Made by a program: the position numbers and the translations under genes | The notes under the pieces: model-generated | Databases searched by the model: none | What the model was told of the DNA's origin: nothing | The model's input: the letters and a program-made list of their open reading frames with translations, nothing else | DNA from: Synechococcus sp. PCC 7336 | GTDB taxonomy: Bacteria > Cyanobacteriota > Cyanobacteriia > Thermostichales > PCC-7336 | Length of the DNA: 64,000 nt | Assembly: GCF_000332275.1 (NCBI RefSeq) | Contig: NZ_CM001776.1 | Location: 5,002,638-5,066,637 of the forward strand | Reading direction: 5' to 3' | In this document: positions 7,703 to 16,222 of the stretch, one piece after another | How positions within the stretch are numbered: position 1 is the first letter of the stretch | Layout of the letters: every line of letters begins with the position of its first letter

Positions 7703-9382
7703 ATGAAGCGACTGACGACTTACCTGATTGCTGCATTGCTGTTGCTGGGGTTGGCAGGGTTGCCCCATGCCTTCAGCCAAAACACCGACAGCGCCCCTGC
7801 CGAGAACGGCGTTGCCGCCATTGACCCCCAAGCACCCTTATTCGAAGGGCTGGGCGACACCCATCACCCCATTTCAACCACATCCCCACTGGCCCAAACC
7901 TATTTCGACCAAGGGTTGGTTCTCGCCTATGGCTTCAACCATGCCGAAGCAGCTCGCTCGTTCCGAGAAGCCGCTCGCCTCGATCCCGACTGCGCCATGT
8001 GTCATTGGGGGCTGGCCTACGTGTTAGGACCCAATATTAATGCAGCCATGGCAGACGACGCCGTGCCCGAGGCGTATATCGCCATTCAGCGGGCACAGGA
8101 GCTCAGCGATCGCGCCACCCCACTCGAACGGGCCTATATCGCAGCGATGGCTCAACGGTACCCAGCGTCACCCGTGGAGGATCGTTCCGAGCTCGATCGC
8201 GCTTATGCCGAGGCAATGGGCCAGGTGGTGCAGCAATATCCTGACGATCTCGATGCGGCGGTGTTATATGCCGAAGCCTTGATGGACACCACCCCTTGGA
8301 ATTATTGGACGGAGGACGACCAACCTCGCGAGGCCACTCGCAAACTGCTCGACAGCTTGGAGTCTGTACTCAGCCACGATCCCAATCATCCCGGAGCCAA
8401 TCACCTCTACATTCACGCTGTCGAAGCCGTCCATCCCGAATGGGCCGAAGCGACAGCCGATCGCCTCGCGACCCTCGTGCCAGGGGCCGGTCACCTCGTC
8501 CACATGCCCTCCCACATCTACATCAACGTCGGTCGCTACCACGATGCTGCGGTGTCGAACCAAGCGGCGATCTCGGCTGACGACGACTATGTCACCCAAT
8601 GTCACGCTCAAGGACTCTATCCGCTGGCCTACATACCCCACAACGAGCACTTCTTGTGGTCTAGCGCGGCAATGGAAGGGCAAGGGGAGCTCAGCATCCA
8701 GACGGCACGCGAATTGGCGGCATCTGTGAATCGAGACCTAATGCCCGAACTGGGGGTGCTGCAGCACTTTTACGCGATTCCCTACTACGGACTGGCCCGC
8801 TTCGGTCGCTGGCAGGAAATTCTGGCCGAGCCTGCCCCCGAAGTGAATCTGCCATATCCGATGGGCGTGTGGCATTATGCGCGCGGCATGGCTTTTGCTA
8901 ACACCGGTCAATTAGAGCAAGCCGAGCAAGAGTTGGCTCGGGTAAAGGCGATCGCCGCCGACCCCGAACTCGAAGCCGTCACTGTCTTTGATATCAACTC
9001 AGTTGCACGACTGATGGAAATCAGTAAAGAGGTATTGTCTGGCGAGATTGCCCGCCAGAGTGGGGATCTAGAAACGGCGATCGCCGCTCTAGAAACTGCT
9101 GTCGAGCTGGAGGATGCTCTGATCTATAACGAGCCGGAAGATTGGTATTTACCGGTACGGCAGATTTTGGGAGCCGCGCTGTTAGAAGCCGATCGGCCCG
9201 AGGCCGCAGAAGCCGTTTATCGCCAGGATCTCGTTGCCCACGAGCGCAATGGCTGGTCGCTGTTTGGTTTGACCCAAAGCTTAGAAGCTCAAGGGCGATC
9301 GGACGAGGCGCAGATGGTGCGCGATCGGTTTGACGAGGCATGGCAGTATGCCGATGTCGAGCTGACCGCATCGCGGCTTTAG
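7703..9382 (+). CDS. exported tetratricopeptide-repeat protein
   Basis: The frame is open from further upstream, but ATG 7703 is preferred: it follows GAGAGG by about nine bases and starts a clear Sec signal peptide (MKRLTTYLIAALLLLGLAGLPHAFSQ). The 559-residue product is made of helical TPR-like repeats. An early block YFDQGLVLAYGFNHAEAARS, then ARLDPDCAMCHWGLAYVLGPNINAA, is typical of a widespread family of large periplasmic TPR proteins of unknown role. The CAMCH sequence looks like a heme motif, but the same position in relatives is usually CxxCxWG, so heme binding is doubtful. It is a single gene; the next gene downstream is a carrier in the same direction. Confidence 0.85.
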   Translation: MKRLTTYLIAALLLLGLAGLPHAFSQNTDSAPAENGVAAIDPQAPLFEGLGDTHHPISTTSPLAQTYFDQGLVLAYGFNHAEAARSFREAARLDPDCAMCHWGLAYVLGPNINAAMADDAVPEAYIAIQRAQELSDRATPLERAYIAAMAQRYPASPVEDRSELDRAYAEAMGQVVQQYPDDLDAAVLYAEALMDTTPWNYWTEDDQPREATRKLLDSLESVLSHDPNHPGANHLYIHAVEAVHPEWAEATADRLATLVPGAGHLVHMPSHIYINVGRYHDAAVSNQAAISADDDYVTQCHAQGLYPLAYIPHNEHFLWSSAAMEGQGELSIQTARELAASVNRDLMPELGVLQHFYAIPYYGLARFGRWQEILAEPAPEVNLPYPMGVWHYARGMAFANTGQLEQAEQELARVKAIAADPELEAVTVFDINSVARLMEISKEVLSGEIARQSGDLETAIAALETAVELEDALIYNEPEDWYLPVRQILGAALLEADRPEAAEAVYRQDLVAHERNGWSLFGLTQSLEAQGRSDEAQMVRDRFDEAWQYADVELTASRL

Positions 9383-9468
9383 TAGAGTCCCCGAATTCTC
9401 CACGGTGAAATCAGTGTTTCAGGGTCTTTGCAATTGATTGAAAAAATACCAGGAGCCTTGTCCCTGTA

Positions 9469-9489
9469 GGGGCGGGGTTTTCCCGCCCC
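9469..9489. terminator. G+C-rich hairpin after the TPR gene
   Basis: A perfect inverted repeat GGGGCGGG - GTTTT - CCCGCCCC lies 87 bases after the TPR stop codon and before the AEC gene. There is no T-run after it, so it may be a weak terminator or an mRNA-stabilising or REP-like hairpin. Confidence 0.4.
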
Positions 9490-9574
9490 GTGCAATATCT
9501 GCGCAAAATATGTCCGGGGAATCGCAGTAACGGAGGCGCTAGGATACGCAGGATATCAGCTTCCGGCTTTGTTT

Positions 9575-10465
9575 ATGGCTGTTTTGATTTCAGCGGTGCT
9601 GCCCATTGCATTGGTGGCACTCGCGGGCGCTTGGATCGGACGCATCTTCGAGCTGGATTTACAGACGCTAGCACGGGTGAATATCTATGTGATGCTGCCA
9701 GCACTAGTGCTGACGAGCCTGACGGAGACAACCCTGGCCTTCGGAAATGCGATCGCGATTGTGGCTGCATTCTTACTCAACACAGCCCTGCTATATCTGC
9801 TCGCTGTGGGGTTGGGTCGCAGCCTCAAATTTTCTCCAGACGAGCAGAAAAGTGCGATCGCCACCACTCTATTTGCCAACGTCGGCAACATGGGGCTGCC
9901 GTTTGTGTTGTTCTCGCTGGGGGAGGCGGGTCTGGAGCGGGCGGTCCTGTATCTGGTGGTGTCGAGCCTGACGATTGCTAGCCTATTTCCGATTGTACTG
10001 AAGGGAGCAGGCATCAGAACTGGCGTACGCTTGACGCTGCGACTGCCAGTCTTTTGGGCAACACTGGCGGGGTTGGTGCTACAAGCTTTGGGCGGAGCGC
10101 TGCCCCAGGCGATCGAGCGAGGGGTCGCGCTGCTGGGAAGCGGGGCAATTCCGATTGCGCTGGTCATGCTGGGGGTACAGTTATCGCGGACCCAGTTTGC
10201 CTTCGGGTATCGCGAGCTCTTGGGGGCAGGTTTGAGGTTAGTGGTATCGCCGCTGTCAGCCTACGGTATCGGGAGAGTCTTAGGATTAGAGGGATTGGAT
10301 CTGCAGGTTCTGGTCTTGCAGGCGGCTATGCCGGTGGCAGTCAATTCTCTCATTTGGGTCACAGAGCTGGGGGGAGATAAGGTTCGAGTGGCTAGAACCA
10401 TTGTGCTCTCGACCTTGCTCAGTTTCTTGACGCTGCCGGGGGTGCTGTGGCTGACCGCGCTGTGA
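9575..10465 (+). CDS. AEC-family transporter (auxin efflux carrier / malate permease type)
   Basis: The protein starts MAVLISAVLPIALVALAGAW at ATG 9575; an in-frame TTG two codons earlier is less likely. It has about ten membrane segments in the AEC (membrane transport protein) pattern, with LPALVLTSLTE in the fourth segment, ANVGNMGLPFVLFSLGE in the middle, and a C-terminal half with GAIPIALVMLGVQLS and LQAAMPVAVNSLIW. The length (296 residues) is normal for the family. Members carry organic acids or indole compounds across the plasma membrane; the substrate here is unknown. The convergent gene at 10534 ends 68 bases away. Confidence 0.85.
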   Translation: MAVLISAVLPIALVALAGAWIGRIFELDLQTLARVNIYVMLPALVLTSLTETTLAFGNAIAIVAAFLLNTALLYLLAVGLGRSLKFSPDEQKSAIATTLFANVGNMGLPFVLFSLGEAGLERAVLYLVVSSLTIASLFPIVLKGAGIRTGVRLTLRLPVFWATLAGLVLQALGGALPQAIERGVALLGSGAIPIALVMLGVQLSRTQFAFGYRELLGAGLRLVVSPLSAYGIGRVLGLEGLDLQVLVLQAAMPVAVNSLIWVTELGGDKVRVARTIVLSTLLSFLTLPGVLWLTAL

Positions 10466-10533
10466 GGGTTTATGGGCGATCGTGCGGCACGGGATCGCCA
10501 GGTTTTCGTCGGTCCTCGATCGCACTGTCAGCT

Positions 10534-11046
10534 TTAACTACCTGGGAATAAGAACTCAATGGATTTCATCGGCAAGTAGAGCTTGAGAGGGTTATGTCGA
10601 AACCGCTGAAAGCCATACTTCTGATAGAACTTGGCTGCCTGCTCATCTAAAGCATCCACCACCACAGCCAGTGAAGCGATCTGTGTGGCTGCCTGCAGGG
10701 ATCTCTGCAATGCATCTAGTAATAACAACTCACCCAGCCCGCGACCTCGATAATTGATATCGACTGCTAAACGCCCCAATAGAGTTGCTGGCAGTTTTGG
10801 ATAGTTCGGCAAACGCTTGACCAACTTGTCCCCCAACTCGGACAGCTCTACCGAGTATGAAGAGAGGGTGTAGTAGCCTAGAATGGCATCATCAGGAGAG
10901 TCAACAAGGACAAAGACAGCAGCAATTCGCCTTTTGAGATCCTGAGAAGCCTGCTTTTGGATGTAATCGTCGAGGCTAAGTTCTCTGCATGTGAACCTCG
11001 CGCGATCGTGTCGGCGTTTATCGAAGGGTTCGAACTGCAAAGTCAT
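10534..11046 (-). CDS. GNAT acetyltransferase toxin, TacT type
   Basis: A 170-residue GNAT protein with the acetyl-CoA loop RGRGLGELLLLDALQ and a C-terminal VVVDALDEQAAKFYQKYGFQRF block. This is the classic form of TacT/AtaT toxins, which acetylate aminoacyl-tRNA and stop translation. The early LDDYIQKQASQDLKRRIAAVFVL segment is typical of this subclass. Its ATG overlaps the last base of the upstream DUF1778 antitoxin gene, so the two are translated together. Expression is probably repressed by the antitoxin-toxin complex at the promoter near 11330-11400. Confidence 0.88.
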   Translation of the reverse strand: MTLQFEPFDKRRHDRARFTCRELSLDDYIQKQASQDLKRRIAAVFVLVDSPDDAILGYYTLSSYSVELSELGDKLVKRLPNYPKLPATLLGRLAVDINYRGRGLGELLLLDALQRSLQAATQIASLAVVVDALDEQAAKFYQKYGFQRFRHNPLKLYLPMKSIEFLFPGS

Positions 11047-11327
11047 TAGGACTGAATCGCTTGTCGGTAGCGTGCTGCTGCTGTTGTTAAGGCTTCATTA
11101 GGAAGTGGTGGATTTAACAGCGCATCTACAAATGCTTCGCTATCCTGCCGACTCAGATTTAAGGTTCGATATTGCTCGATCGCCTTGCAAGCAGCTTCTT
11201 GCACACTTGACACCACAAAGTCAGTCAGGCTGCATCCCTGAAGCTCAGCCGCTTGCTGCCAAAGTGCTTTCATTTCGGGATCGACCCGAGCTTCAAGGCG
11301 GGCCATCGATTTTGAAGAAGTAGCCAT
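11046..11327 (-). CDS. DUF1778 antitoxin, TacA type
   Basis: This 93-residue protein starts MATSSKSMARLEARVDPEMKALWQQAA, a ribbon-helix-helix domain as in DUF1778 antitoxins. The middle helix LTDFVVSSVQEAA is typical, and the C-terminal part SEAFVDALLNPPLPNEALTTAAARY is the toxin-neutralising tail. It overlaps the GNAT toxin gene by one base. It should bind DNA as a dimer and repress its own operon and block the toxin. Confidence 0.88.
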   Translation of the reverse strand: MATSSKSMARLEARVDPEMKALWQQAAELQGCSLTDFVVSSVQEAACKAIEQYRTLNLSRQDSEAFVDALLNPPLPNEALTTAAARYRQAIQS

Positions 11328-11512
11328 GACAGGATCGATTCATTCAGATGCTTCCATATTATCCGGCAAAAGGCCGTACACTCAAATCGAGCCTATGTCC
11401 CAATCAAATCTTTCAGTCGTTGTCTTTGTCTTGCCGAGACGGGCGATTTCTCTCCACATCTCGGTTTACAATTTTTAATCTAGGCTAGTGATGCTATTCG
11501 CGAGAGGAATCT

Positions 11513-11740
11513 ATGCCCCACACCATTGTCACCGACGTTTGCGAAGGCGTAGCCGACTGCGTTGAGGCTTGTCCCGTCGCCTGCATCCACCCCGCCGACA
11601 CCAAAAATGCTAAAGGCACCGACTACTTCTGGATTGACTTCGAAACCTGCATTGACTGCGGCATCTGCCTGCAGGTCTGTCCCGTCAAAGGGGCGATCGT
11701 GCCAGAAGAAAAACCCGATTTGCAGCGCCTGCCGGTCTGA
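11513..11740 (+). CDS. bacterial-type ferredoxin with eight cysteines
   Basis: A 75-residue iron-sulfur protein. It has C10, C16, C20 followed by Pro, and C24 in the first half, and CIDCGICLQVCP (C46, C49, C52, C56) in the second half. The second set is a normal 4Fe-4S site; the first has a shorter C-x5-C spacing and may bind a 3Fe-4S or 4Fe-4S cluster. It acts as a small soluble electron carrier. GAGAGG lies nine bases before the ATG. The HD-domain gene follows on the same strand about 100 bases on. Confidence 0.9.
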   Translation: MPHTIVTDVCEGVADCVEACPVACIHPADTKNAKGTDYFWIDFETCIDCGICLQVCPVKGAIVPEEKPDLQRLPV

Positions 11741-11847
11741 GGGAGTAAGGTTTGGCTAGGTGGAGTCAAACTGCAGCCCCAGTCAACCCAAGTCAGTGGC
11801 CCAACTCACACCATCGCCAAACATTCAGCGCGTCGGGAGCTCCGCCG

Positions 11848-13167
11848 ATGGTGCTCAGATTTTGTAAATCCAGAACCTATCACGATCCGCTACACGGATC
11901 GATTCAGTTGGATGGGGGCGATCGCACTGAAGCCCTGCTGATTCGCTTAATCGATACTCCCGCCTTTCAGCGACTGCGCCGCATCCGTCAATTGGACACC
12001 GCCTCCCTCACCTTCCACGGTGCGGAAGGCTCCCGCTTTACCCATTCCGTCGGAGTCCTCCACGTCGCCCGACGGATCTTCGACCAACTGGCCCAACACC
12101 ACGAAGACCTGCGCCGCTACCGCTCCGTTGCCCTCGTCGCCGCCCTGCTGCACGACATCGGCCACAGCCCCTTCAGCCACGCCGGAGAAGAGATTTTTGG
12201 CTGCCATCACGAACTCTGGACCTGCCGCATCGTCAAAGAAGATCTGGCGATCGCCGAATTATTCGATATCTGCGAACCCGGCCTCGCCGACCAACTGCAA
12301 CAGGTCTACCGCCACCGCTTCCCCATTCCCGTTGTCAGCCAACTGATCTCCAGCCAACTGGACTGCGATCGGCTCGACTACCTGCTGCGCGACAGCCACT
12401 ACACCGGAGCCCAATATGGCCGCCTCGACCTCGATCGCATCGTCACTGTCCTGGGCTACGACCCTGCCACCCAGCAATTAACCATCCCCGAACGCAAAGG
12501 CTTAGGCGCGATCGAACATTACTTAGTGGTGCGTTATTTCATGTACGCGCAGGTCTACCACCACCCCAAAAGCATCGCCGCCCGCTTTGTCCTGACCAAA
12601 CTTTACGAACGAGCCCGCACCCTCCTCCAAGCAGGCGAACTGAGTTGCGATCGCATCCTCACCGCATGGCTGCAAGGCCCTGTAGACCAGCTCCCCCTCG
12701 ATCTGTACTTAGCCGCCGACGACATCCTCTTCCAATACCCCATTCGCTTCTGGTGCGACCATCCCGATCCCGTCCTGGCCGATCTCGCGCGGCGCTATCT
12801 AGACCGCGATCTGTTTAAAGCCCGCAACATCGCCGCACTCCCCCCCGATCGCCAAGCAGATCTACAAGCCGCAGCCGCAGCCGCCCTTGCCAAACTTGAC
12901 CTACCTGCCAACTATTATCTCGGCGTCCGCTCCTCCTACGCACGCGGCTACACCCCCTACCAAGAAGGCATTTGTTTGAGAGGCGATCGCGGCGATCGCG
13001 AAATCGCCGATCTTTCCCCCCTAGTTAACTCCTTAGCCCACACTCAACCCAAAACCCGCCTCATCTTCCCCCGAGAAATCGAAGACATTATAGAAACCCA
13101 CCTCAAACACCTCTCCCCTTCCGAAGTTCCAGCCCCTCTTACACTTCCTCTCCCAACCAACATTTAA
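11848..13167 (+). CDS. HD-domain phosphohydrolase (dNTPase-like)
   Basis: The frame is open from 11752, but the conserved protein starts at MVLRFCKSRTYHDPLHGSI (ATG 11848). Metal-binding motifs of the HD superfamily are clear: SRFTHSVGVLHVARR (first His), ALLHDIGHSPFSHAGEE (HD pair), and SSQLDCDRLDYLLRDS (last Asp). This matches the SAMHD1-like branch, which hydrolyses dNTPs or related nucleotides. The 439-residue length is normal. The C-terminal part is Ala- and Leu-rich with no known extra domain. It is followed by a dead tnpB tail. Confidence 0.85.
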   Translation: MVLRFCKSRTYHDPLHGSIQLDGGDRTEALLIRLIDTPAFQRLRRIRQLDTASLTFHGAEGSRFTHSVGVLHVARRIFDQLAQHHEDLRRYRSVALVAALLHDIGHSPFSHAGEEIFGCHHELWTCRIVKEDLAIAELFDICEPGLADQLQQVYRHRFPIPVVSQLISSQLDCDRLDYLLRDSHYTGAQYGRLDLDRIVTVLGYDPATQQLTIPERKGLGAIEHYLVVRYFMYAQVYHHPKSIAARFVLTKLYERARTLLQAGELSCDRILTAWLQGPVDQLPLDLYLAADDILFQYPIRFWCDHPDPVLADLARRYLDRDLFKARNIAALPPDRQADLQAAAAAALAKLDLPANYYLGVRSSYARGYTPYQEGICLRGDRGDREIADLSPLVNSLAHTQPKTRLIFPREIEDIIETHLKHLSPSEVPAPLTLPLPTNI

Positions 13168-13286
13168 TCCACCCACAACCTCTTGGTTTAAGCCAACTCC
13201 CCACAACAGCGACAGAGCTGTATGGAAATCCCATCATGACCTCCGGGGTACTCCCGCCAGAACGCAGAGCGTTTGGCGGTGAGGGG

Positions 13287-13403
13287 GATAGGATAGTTAA
13301 ACGCAGGGCGGTTGGACTACCGCTCTCTGGCTGTGGAGGCTTATCCGCTGGGATGCCTGTGAAACAGCAACTCTCACTCGTGAGTCTGAGAAGCTCCCGC
13401 TAG
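13287..13403 (+). pseudogene. remnant of a TnpB (IS200/IS605, IS1341 group) C-terminus
   Basis: A short reading frame ending at TAG 13401-13403 translates to a tail with DRIVKRRAVGLPLSGCGG, then GLSAGMPVKQQLSL and VSLRSSR. This has the look of the variable C-terminus of cyanobacterial TnpB proteins (RAV...ACGG...VKQ...LRSSR). No RuvC core or transposase start is present, so only the right end of an element remains. The stop codon lies inside the hairpin at 13397-13420, as in intact elements, where the TnpB stop overlaps the guide-RNA (omega RNA) end. Confidence 0.5.
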
Positions 13404-13420
13404 ACCCGTAGGGTTAGCGG
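13397..13420 (+). mobile_element. right-end hairpin of the IS605-type remnant
   Basis: CCGCTA-G-ACCC-GTA-GGGT-TAGCGG forms a perfect imprint of the subterminal hairpin seen at the right end of IS605-family elements; the flank reads GAAGCTC before it and TGAGAGTAGTCAC after it. It may be the 3' part of a former omega RNA. Confidence 0.5.
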
Positions 13421-13505
13421 TGAGAGTAGTCACAGCCCCTCGCAATACCGATCGCGAACGCGCCGTGTCATACTAGCTAAATCAAATATAAATAAAGGTT
13501 AAGAC

Positions 13506-13679
13506 ATGATGATTGGAGACATCCCCATCGCCCCCCTAGCCGTGGGAGCCATCGGATTTATTGCTGCTGTGACACTAGGTTCTCTCGCCTGGTACAACTC
13601 CAAGCGCCCTGCAGGCTGGGAAAACGCCGAACGCCCCGACTTCGTTCCCAAAATTGGTGAAGACGAGAGTGACAGCTAG
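13506..13679 (+). CDS. small single-span membrane protein, Psb35-like
   Basis: A 57-residue protein, MMIGDIPIAPLAVGAIGFIA at the start, with one membrane segment followed by SLAWYNSKRPAGWENAERPD and an acidic tail. The WYNSKRPxGWExxERPDxxP pattern is cyanobacterial and, as I recall it, matches the photosystem II assembly protein Psb35 (Ssl2148); that name needs a search. GGTTAAG lies shortly before the first ATG. It is a single gene, 54 bases before the DUF3134 gene, and is too short for most gene finders. Confidence 0.7.
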   Translation: MMIGDIPIAPLAVGAIGFIAAVTLGSLAWYNSKRPAGWENAERPDFVPKIGEDESDS

Positions 13680-13732
13680 CGTATCTGATTAAAGTACGAT
13701 AGATAGGCTATACCACTGACCGCCAGAGTTCC

Positions 13733-13936
13733 ATGCACAATCCCTCTCTACGCGAAGAGCCCCTCAAAGGCCGCGCCCCCATCGTCCCCATGAGCGACAC
13801 CCTGTCTATTTTGGATTGGCTCAAAGCTCAGGGACGGCTGATCGAGGTCGTCCCCACCACCGAGCTCAACCGCCCCGAAGAAGAGGACATTAGCGTCTTG
13901 ATGGGCGAAGAAGAAAAGTACGACGACGAAGATTAA
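13733..13936 (+). CDS. DUF3134 family protein
   Basis: This 67-residue protein begins MHNPSLREEPLKGRAPIVP, has SILDWLKAQGRLIE in the middle and an acidic end (EEEKYDDED). It is the standard form of DUF3134, a family I know only from cyanobacteria, of unknown function. It has no membrane segment. It could be co-transcribed with the Psb35-like gene 54 bases upstream. Confidence 0.85.
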   Translation: MHNPSLREEPLKGRAPIVPMSDTLSILDWLKAQGRLIEVVPTTELNRPEEEDISVLMGEEEKYDDED

Positions 13937-14197
13937 AACAACGCCGAACCGCTCTTCCCCCACCAGCCCTTCTGCCAAAATTGGGAGATGGAAGTAATAG
14001 CTGGGGAACCTCTAGTTGTTGTCAGGTTCTCCTTGCCTCGGCTCTAGAAAGAGGGTTAGGGGGGATGTGGAATGGCGATCGCCTGCATCATGAAAGAATA
14101 ACTAGTCAGTAGACTGCGGTCTAGCACAGCCCGCGATCGCAGGTTTTTGTGTGACAATCAATAAAGTCCAGTATTCCCATCGGAATAGGCGAGATTC

Positions 14198-14674
14198 ATG
14201 ACGCTGCATCTGACCCCCGAACACTTGGATGCCATTCGACAACATGGCGAACGGGCTTTCCCGCAAGAGTGCTGCGGTTTGCTATTGGGCAATATCGAGC
14301 TGCAGGACGGACAGGAACACAAGGCGATCGAGGCTTTGTGGCAAGTGGATAACACCTGGGACTCTGCCGAAAATCCTGTGGCTGACGGCGAATCGAAAAA
14401 TCGTCGCTTCCTGATTGAGCCCGCTGACTTCAAACGAGGTTACGACTACGCTCGCTCCTCAGGCTTAGGCGTTGTAGGCACCTACCACTCCCACCCCAAC
14501 CACCCTGCCATCCCATCTGAATTCGATCGCCAACATGCTTTTCCGTGGGGATATTCCTGTGTCATTGTCAGCATTATGGCTGGAGCGGCTGCCGACCTGC
14601 GCAGTTGGGTTTTGGACTCCACCGATCGATGCATCGAGCAGTCGATTGAAACAACCCAGCCTACGATCGTTTGA
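14198..14674 (+). CDS. JAMM/MPN metallopeptidase (M67 family)
   Basis: A 158-residue zinc peptidase with the complete JAMM set: Glu24 in FPQECCGLLLG, His97 and His99 in GTYHSHPNHP, and Asp110 ten residues later (HxH-x10-D), with a Ser in between. Bacterial relatives such as Mec+ and QbsD cut adducts or extra residues from the C-terminal Gly-Gly of small ubiquitin-like sulfur carriers. The next gene but 93 bases is such a carrier and the one after that its activating enzyme. The peptidase is therefore likely to process the neighbouring carrier, which carries an extra Cys after Gly-Gly. Confidence 0.92.
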   Translation: MTLHLTPEHLDAIRQHGERAFPQECCGLLLGNIELQDGQEHKAIEALWQVDNTWDSAENPVADGESKNRRFLIEPADFKRGYDYARSSGLGVVGTYHSHPNHPAIPSEFDRQHAFPWGYSCVIVSIMAGAAADLRSWVLDSTDRCIEQSIETTQPTIV

Positions 14675-14767
14675 CCCCGACCCGGCAACCCCTGCGCTAG
14701 ACTGCTAGACTAAATCCCCGACCCACAAGTTTGCACGTCCACTTGCTGCTACCGACCCCCTCGAACT

Positions 14768-15049
14768 ATGCCTGTAAAAGTTCTCATCCCCACCCCGCTG
14801 CGAGCCTACACTAGCAACCAAGACAGTGTGGAACTCGAAGGCAGCAACATCGGCGAGATCCTAGATAACCTCACCGAAACCTATTCCGATCTCAAGCGCC
14901 ATCTTTACAATGAGGAAGGCCAGTTACGGAACTTCGTGAACGTTTATTTAGGCGACGAAGACATCCGCCACCTGGAGCAGGGCAAAGATACGCCCGTCAC
15001 GGGTGACGAAACCATCAGTATCGTTCCTTCCATTGCGGGAGGTTGCTAA
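14768..15049 (+). CDS. MoaD/ThiS-family ubiquitin-like sulfur carrier ending GGC
   Basis: A 93-residue beta-grasp protein. It begins MPVKVLIPTPLRAYTSNQ and has the CysO-like middle HLYNEEGQLRNFVNVYLGDE and end ISIVPSIAGGC. Carriers in this family are adenylated and thiocarboxylated on the final Gly of Gly-Gly. Here the gene encodes one more residue, Cys93, so the Gly-Gly end is hidden until that residue is removed. QbsE of Pseudomonas has a GGCF end cut by a JAMM peptidase, a close precedent. It is followed after three bases by the MoeB gene. It may feed sulfur to cysteine, thiamin, molybdopterin or another pathway. Confidence 0.9.
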   Translation: MPVKVLIPTPLRAYTSNQDSVELEGSNIGEILDNLTETYSDLKRHLYNEEGQLRNFVNVYLGDEDIRHLEQGKDTPVTGDETISIVPSIAGGC

Positions 15050-15052
15050 ATC

Positions 15053-16222
15053 ATGGTGAATCTAGACACTTCCCAAATCGAGTTATCTCGGGACGAAATG
15101 GAGCGCTTCTCGCGCCACCTAATCCTCCCAGAAGTGGGCCTCGAAGGCCAAAAGCGCCTCAAAGCGGCTAGTGTGCTGTGCATTGGCAGCGGCGGCTTGG
15201 GCTCTCCCCTGCTGCTCTACCTAGCGGCTGCCGGTATCGGTCGTCTCGGCTTAGTGGATTTCGACGTGGTCGATTCTTCCAATCTGCAGCGCCAAATTAT
15301 CCACGGCACCTCTTGGGTGGGCAAGCCCAAAATTCAGTCGGCCAAAGATCGCATTCTAGAAATCAACCCCTACTGCCAGGTCGATCTCTACGAAACCCGT
15401 TTAGAAGCCAGCAATGCCCTAGAGATCTTTTCCGACTACGACATCGTGGTGGACGGGACCGATAACTTCCCCACCCGCTATCTGGTCAACGATGCCTGCG
15501 TTTTAACCGGCAAACCCAACGTCTACGGCTCCATCTATCGGTTCGAAGGTCAGGCAACGGTCTTCAACTACGAGGGCGGCCCCAACTACCGAGACCTCTA
15601 TCCCGAGCCCCCGCCCCCCGGCCTGGTACCCTCCTGTGCTGAAGGTGGCGTGCTGGGGATTTTGCCCGGTCTGATTGGCGTAATTCAGGCGACTGAAACT
15701 GTCAAGATTGTGTTGGGCGAGGGAACAACTCTGAACGGTCGTTTGCTGCTCTACGATTCTTTGAACATGAAGTTCCGAGAGTTGAAGCTGCGCAAGAATC
15801 CCGAGACTCCACCGATTGCGGAGCTGATCGATTACGAGCAGTTCTGCGGCATTCCTCAAGCGGCTGCAGCCGAGGAAGACACCAGCAACTCGATTGTGGA
15901 AATCGATGTGGCTGCCCTGAAGGCGCGCATAGATAGCCAGAAAGATTTCGTCTTGGTTGACGTGCGCAATCCTAACGAGTACGACATTTGCAATATTGAA
16001 GGGGCCACTTTGATTCCCCTCTCCGATATTGAAAGTGGCGATGGCGTAGAGCGCGTGCGCGAGCTGACCAACGGTTCCGAGCTAATCGTTCACTGCAAGA
16101 GCGGCATGCGATCGGCTAAGGCACTGAGGAAGCTACAAGAGGCTGGCATCAGCGGCAAGAACCTCAAGGGTGGCATCCTTGCTTGGGGCGATGCCTACGA
16201 TCCCACGATTCCGAAGTACTAA
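15053..16222 (+). CDS. moeB: MoeB/ThiF adenylyltransferase with C-terminal rhodanese domain
   Basis: A 389-residue protein with an E1-like domain (about 1-260) and a rhodanese domain (about 285-385). The E1 part shows RFSRHLILPEVGLEGQKRLK, the nucleotide loop GSGGLGSPLLLYLAAAGIG and DFDVVDSSNLQRQ, then DGTDNFPTRYLVNDACV. The rhodanese active-site loop is VHCKSGMRSAKAL with a good Cys. It should adenylate the Gly-Gly end of the neighbouring carrier and pass on sulfur from its rhodanese cysteine, as in MoeZ. It starts three bases after the carrier stop; the start ATG is preceded by GGAGGTTGCTAA. Confidence 0.93.
   Translation: MVNLDTSQIELSRDEMERFSRHLILPEVGLEGQKRLKAASVLCIGSGGLGSPLLLYLAAAGIGRLGLVDFDVVDSSNLQRQIIHGTSWVGKPKIQSAKDRILEINPYCQVDLYETRLEASNALEIFSDYDIVVDGTDNFPTRYLVNDACVLTGKPNVYGSIYRFEGQATVFNYEGGPNYRDLYPEPPPPGLVPSCAEGGVLGILPGLIGVIQATETVKIVLGEGTTLNGRLLLYDSLNMKFRELKLRKNPETPPIAELIDYEQFCGIPQAAAAEEDTSNSIVEIDVAALKARIDSQKDFVLVDVRNPNEYDICNIEGATLIPLSDIESGDGVERVRELTNGSELIVHCKSGMRSAKALRKLQEAGISGKNLKGGILAWGDAYDPTIPKY

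Noticed and set aside
7964..8020. CAMCH in the TPR protein as a c-type heme site
   Set aside because: Relatives have CxxCxWG at this place, so the His is probably chance; no other cytochrome features are present.
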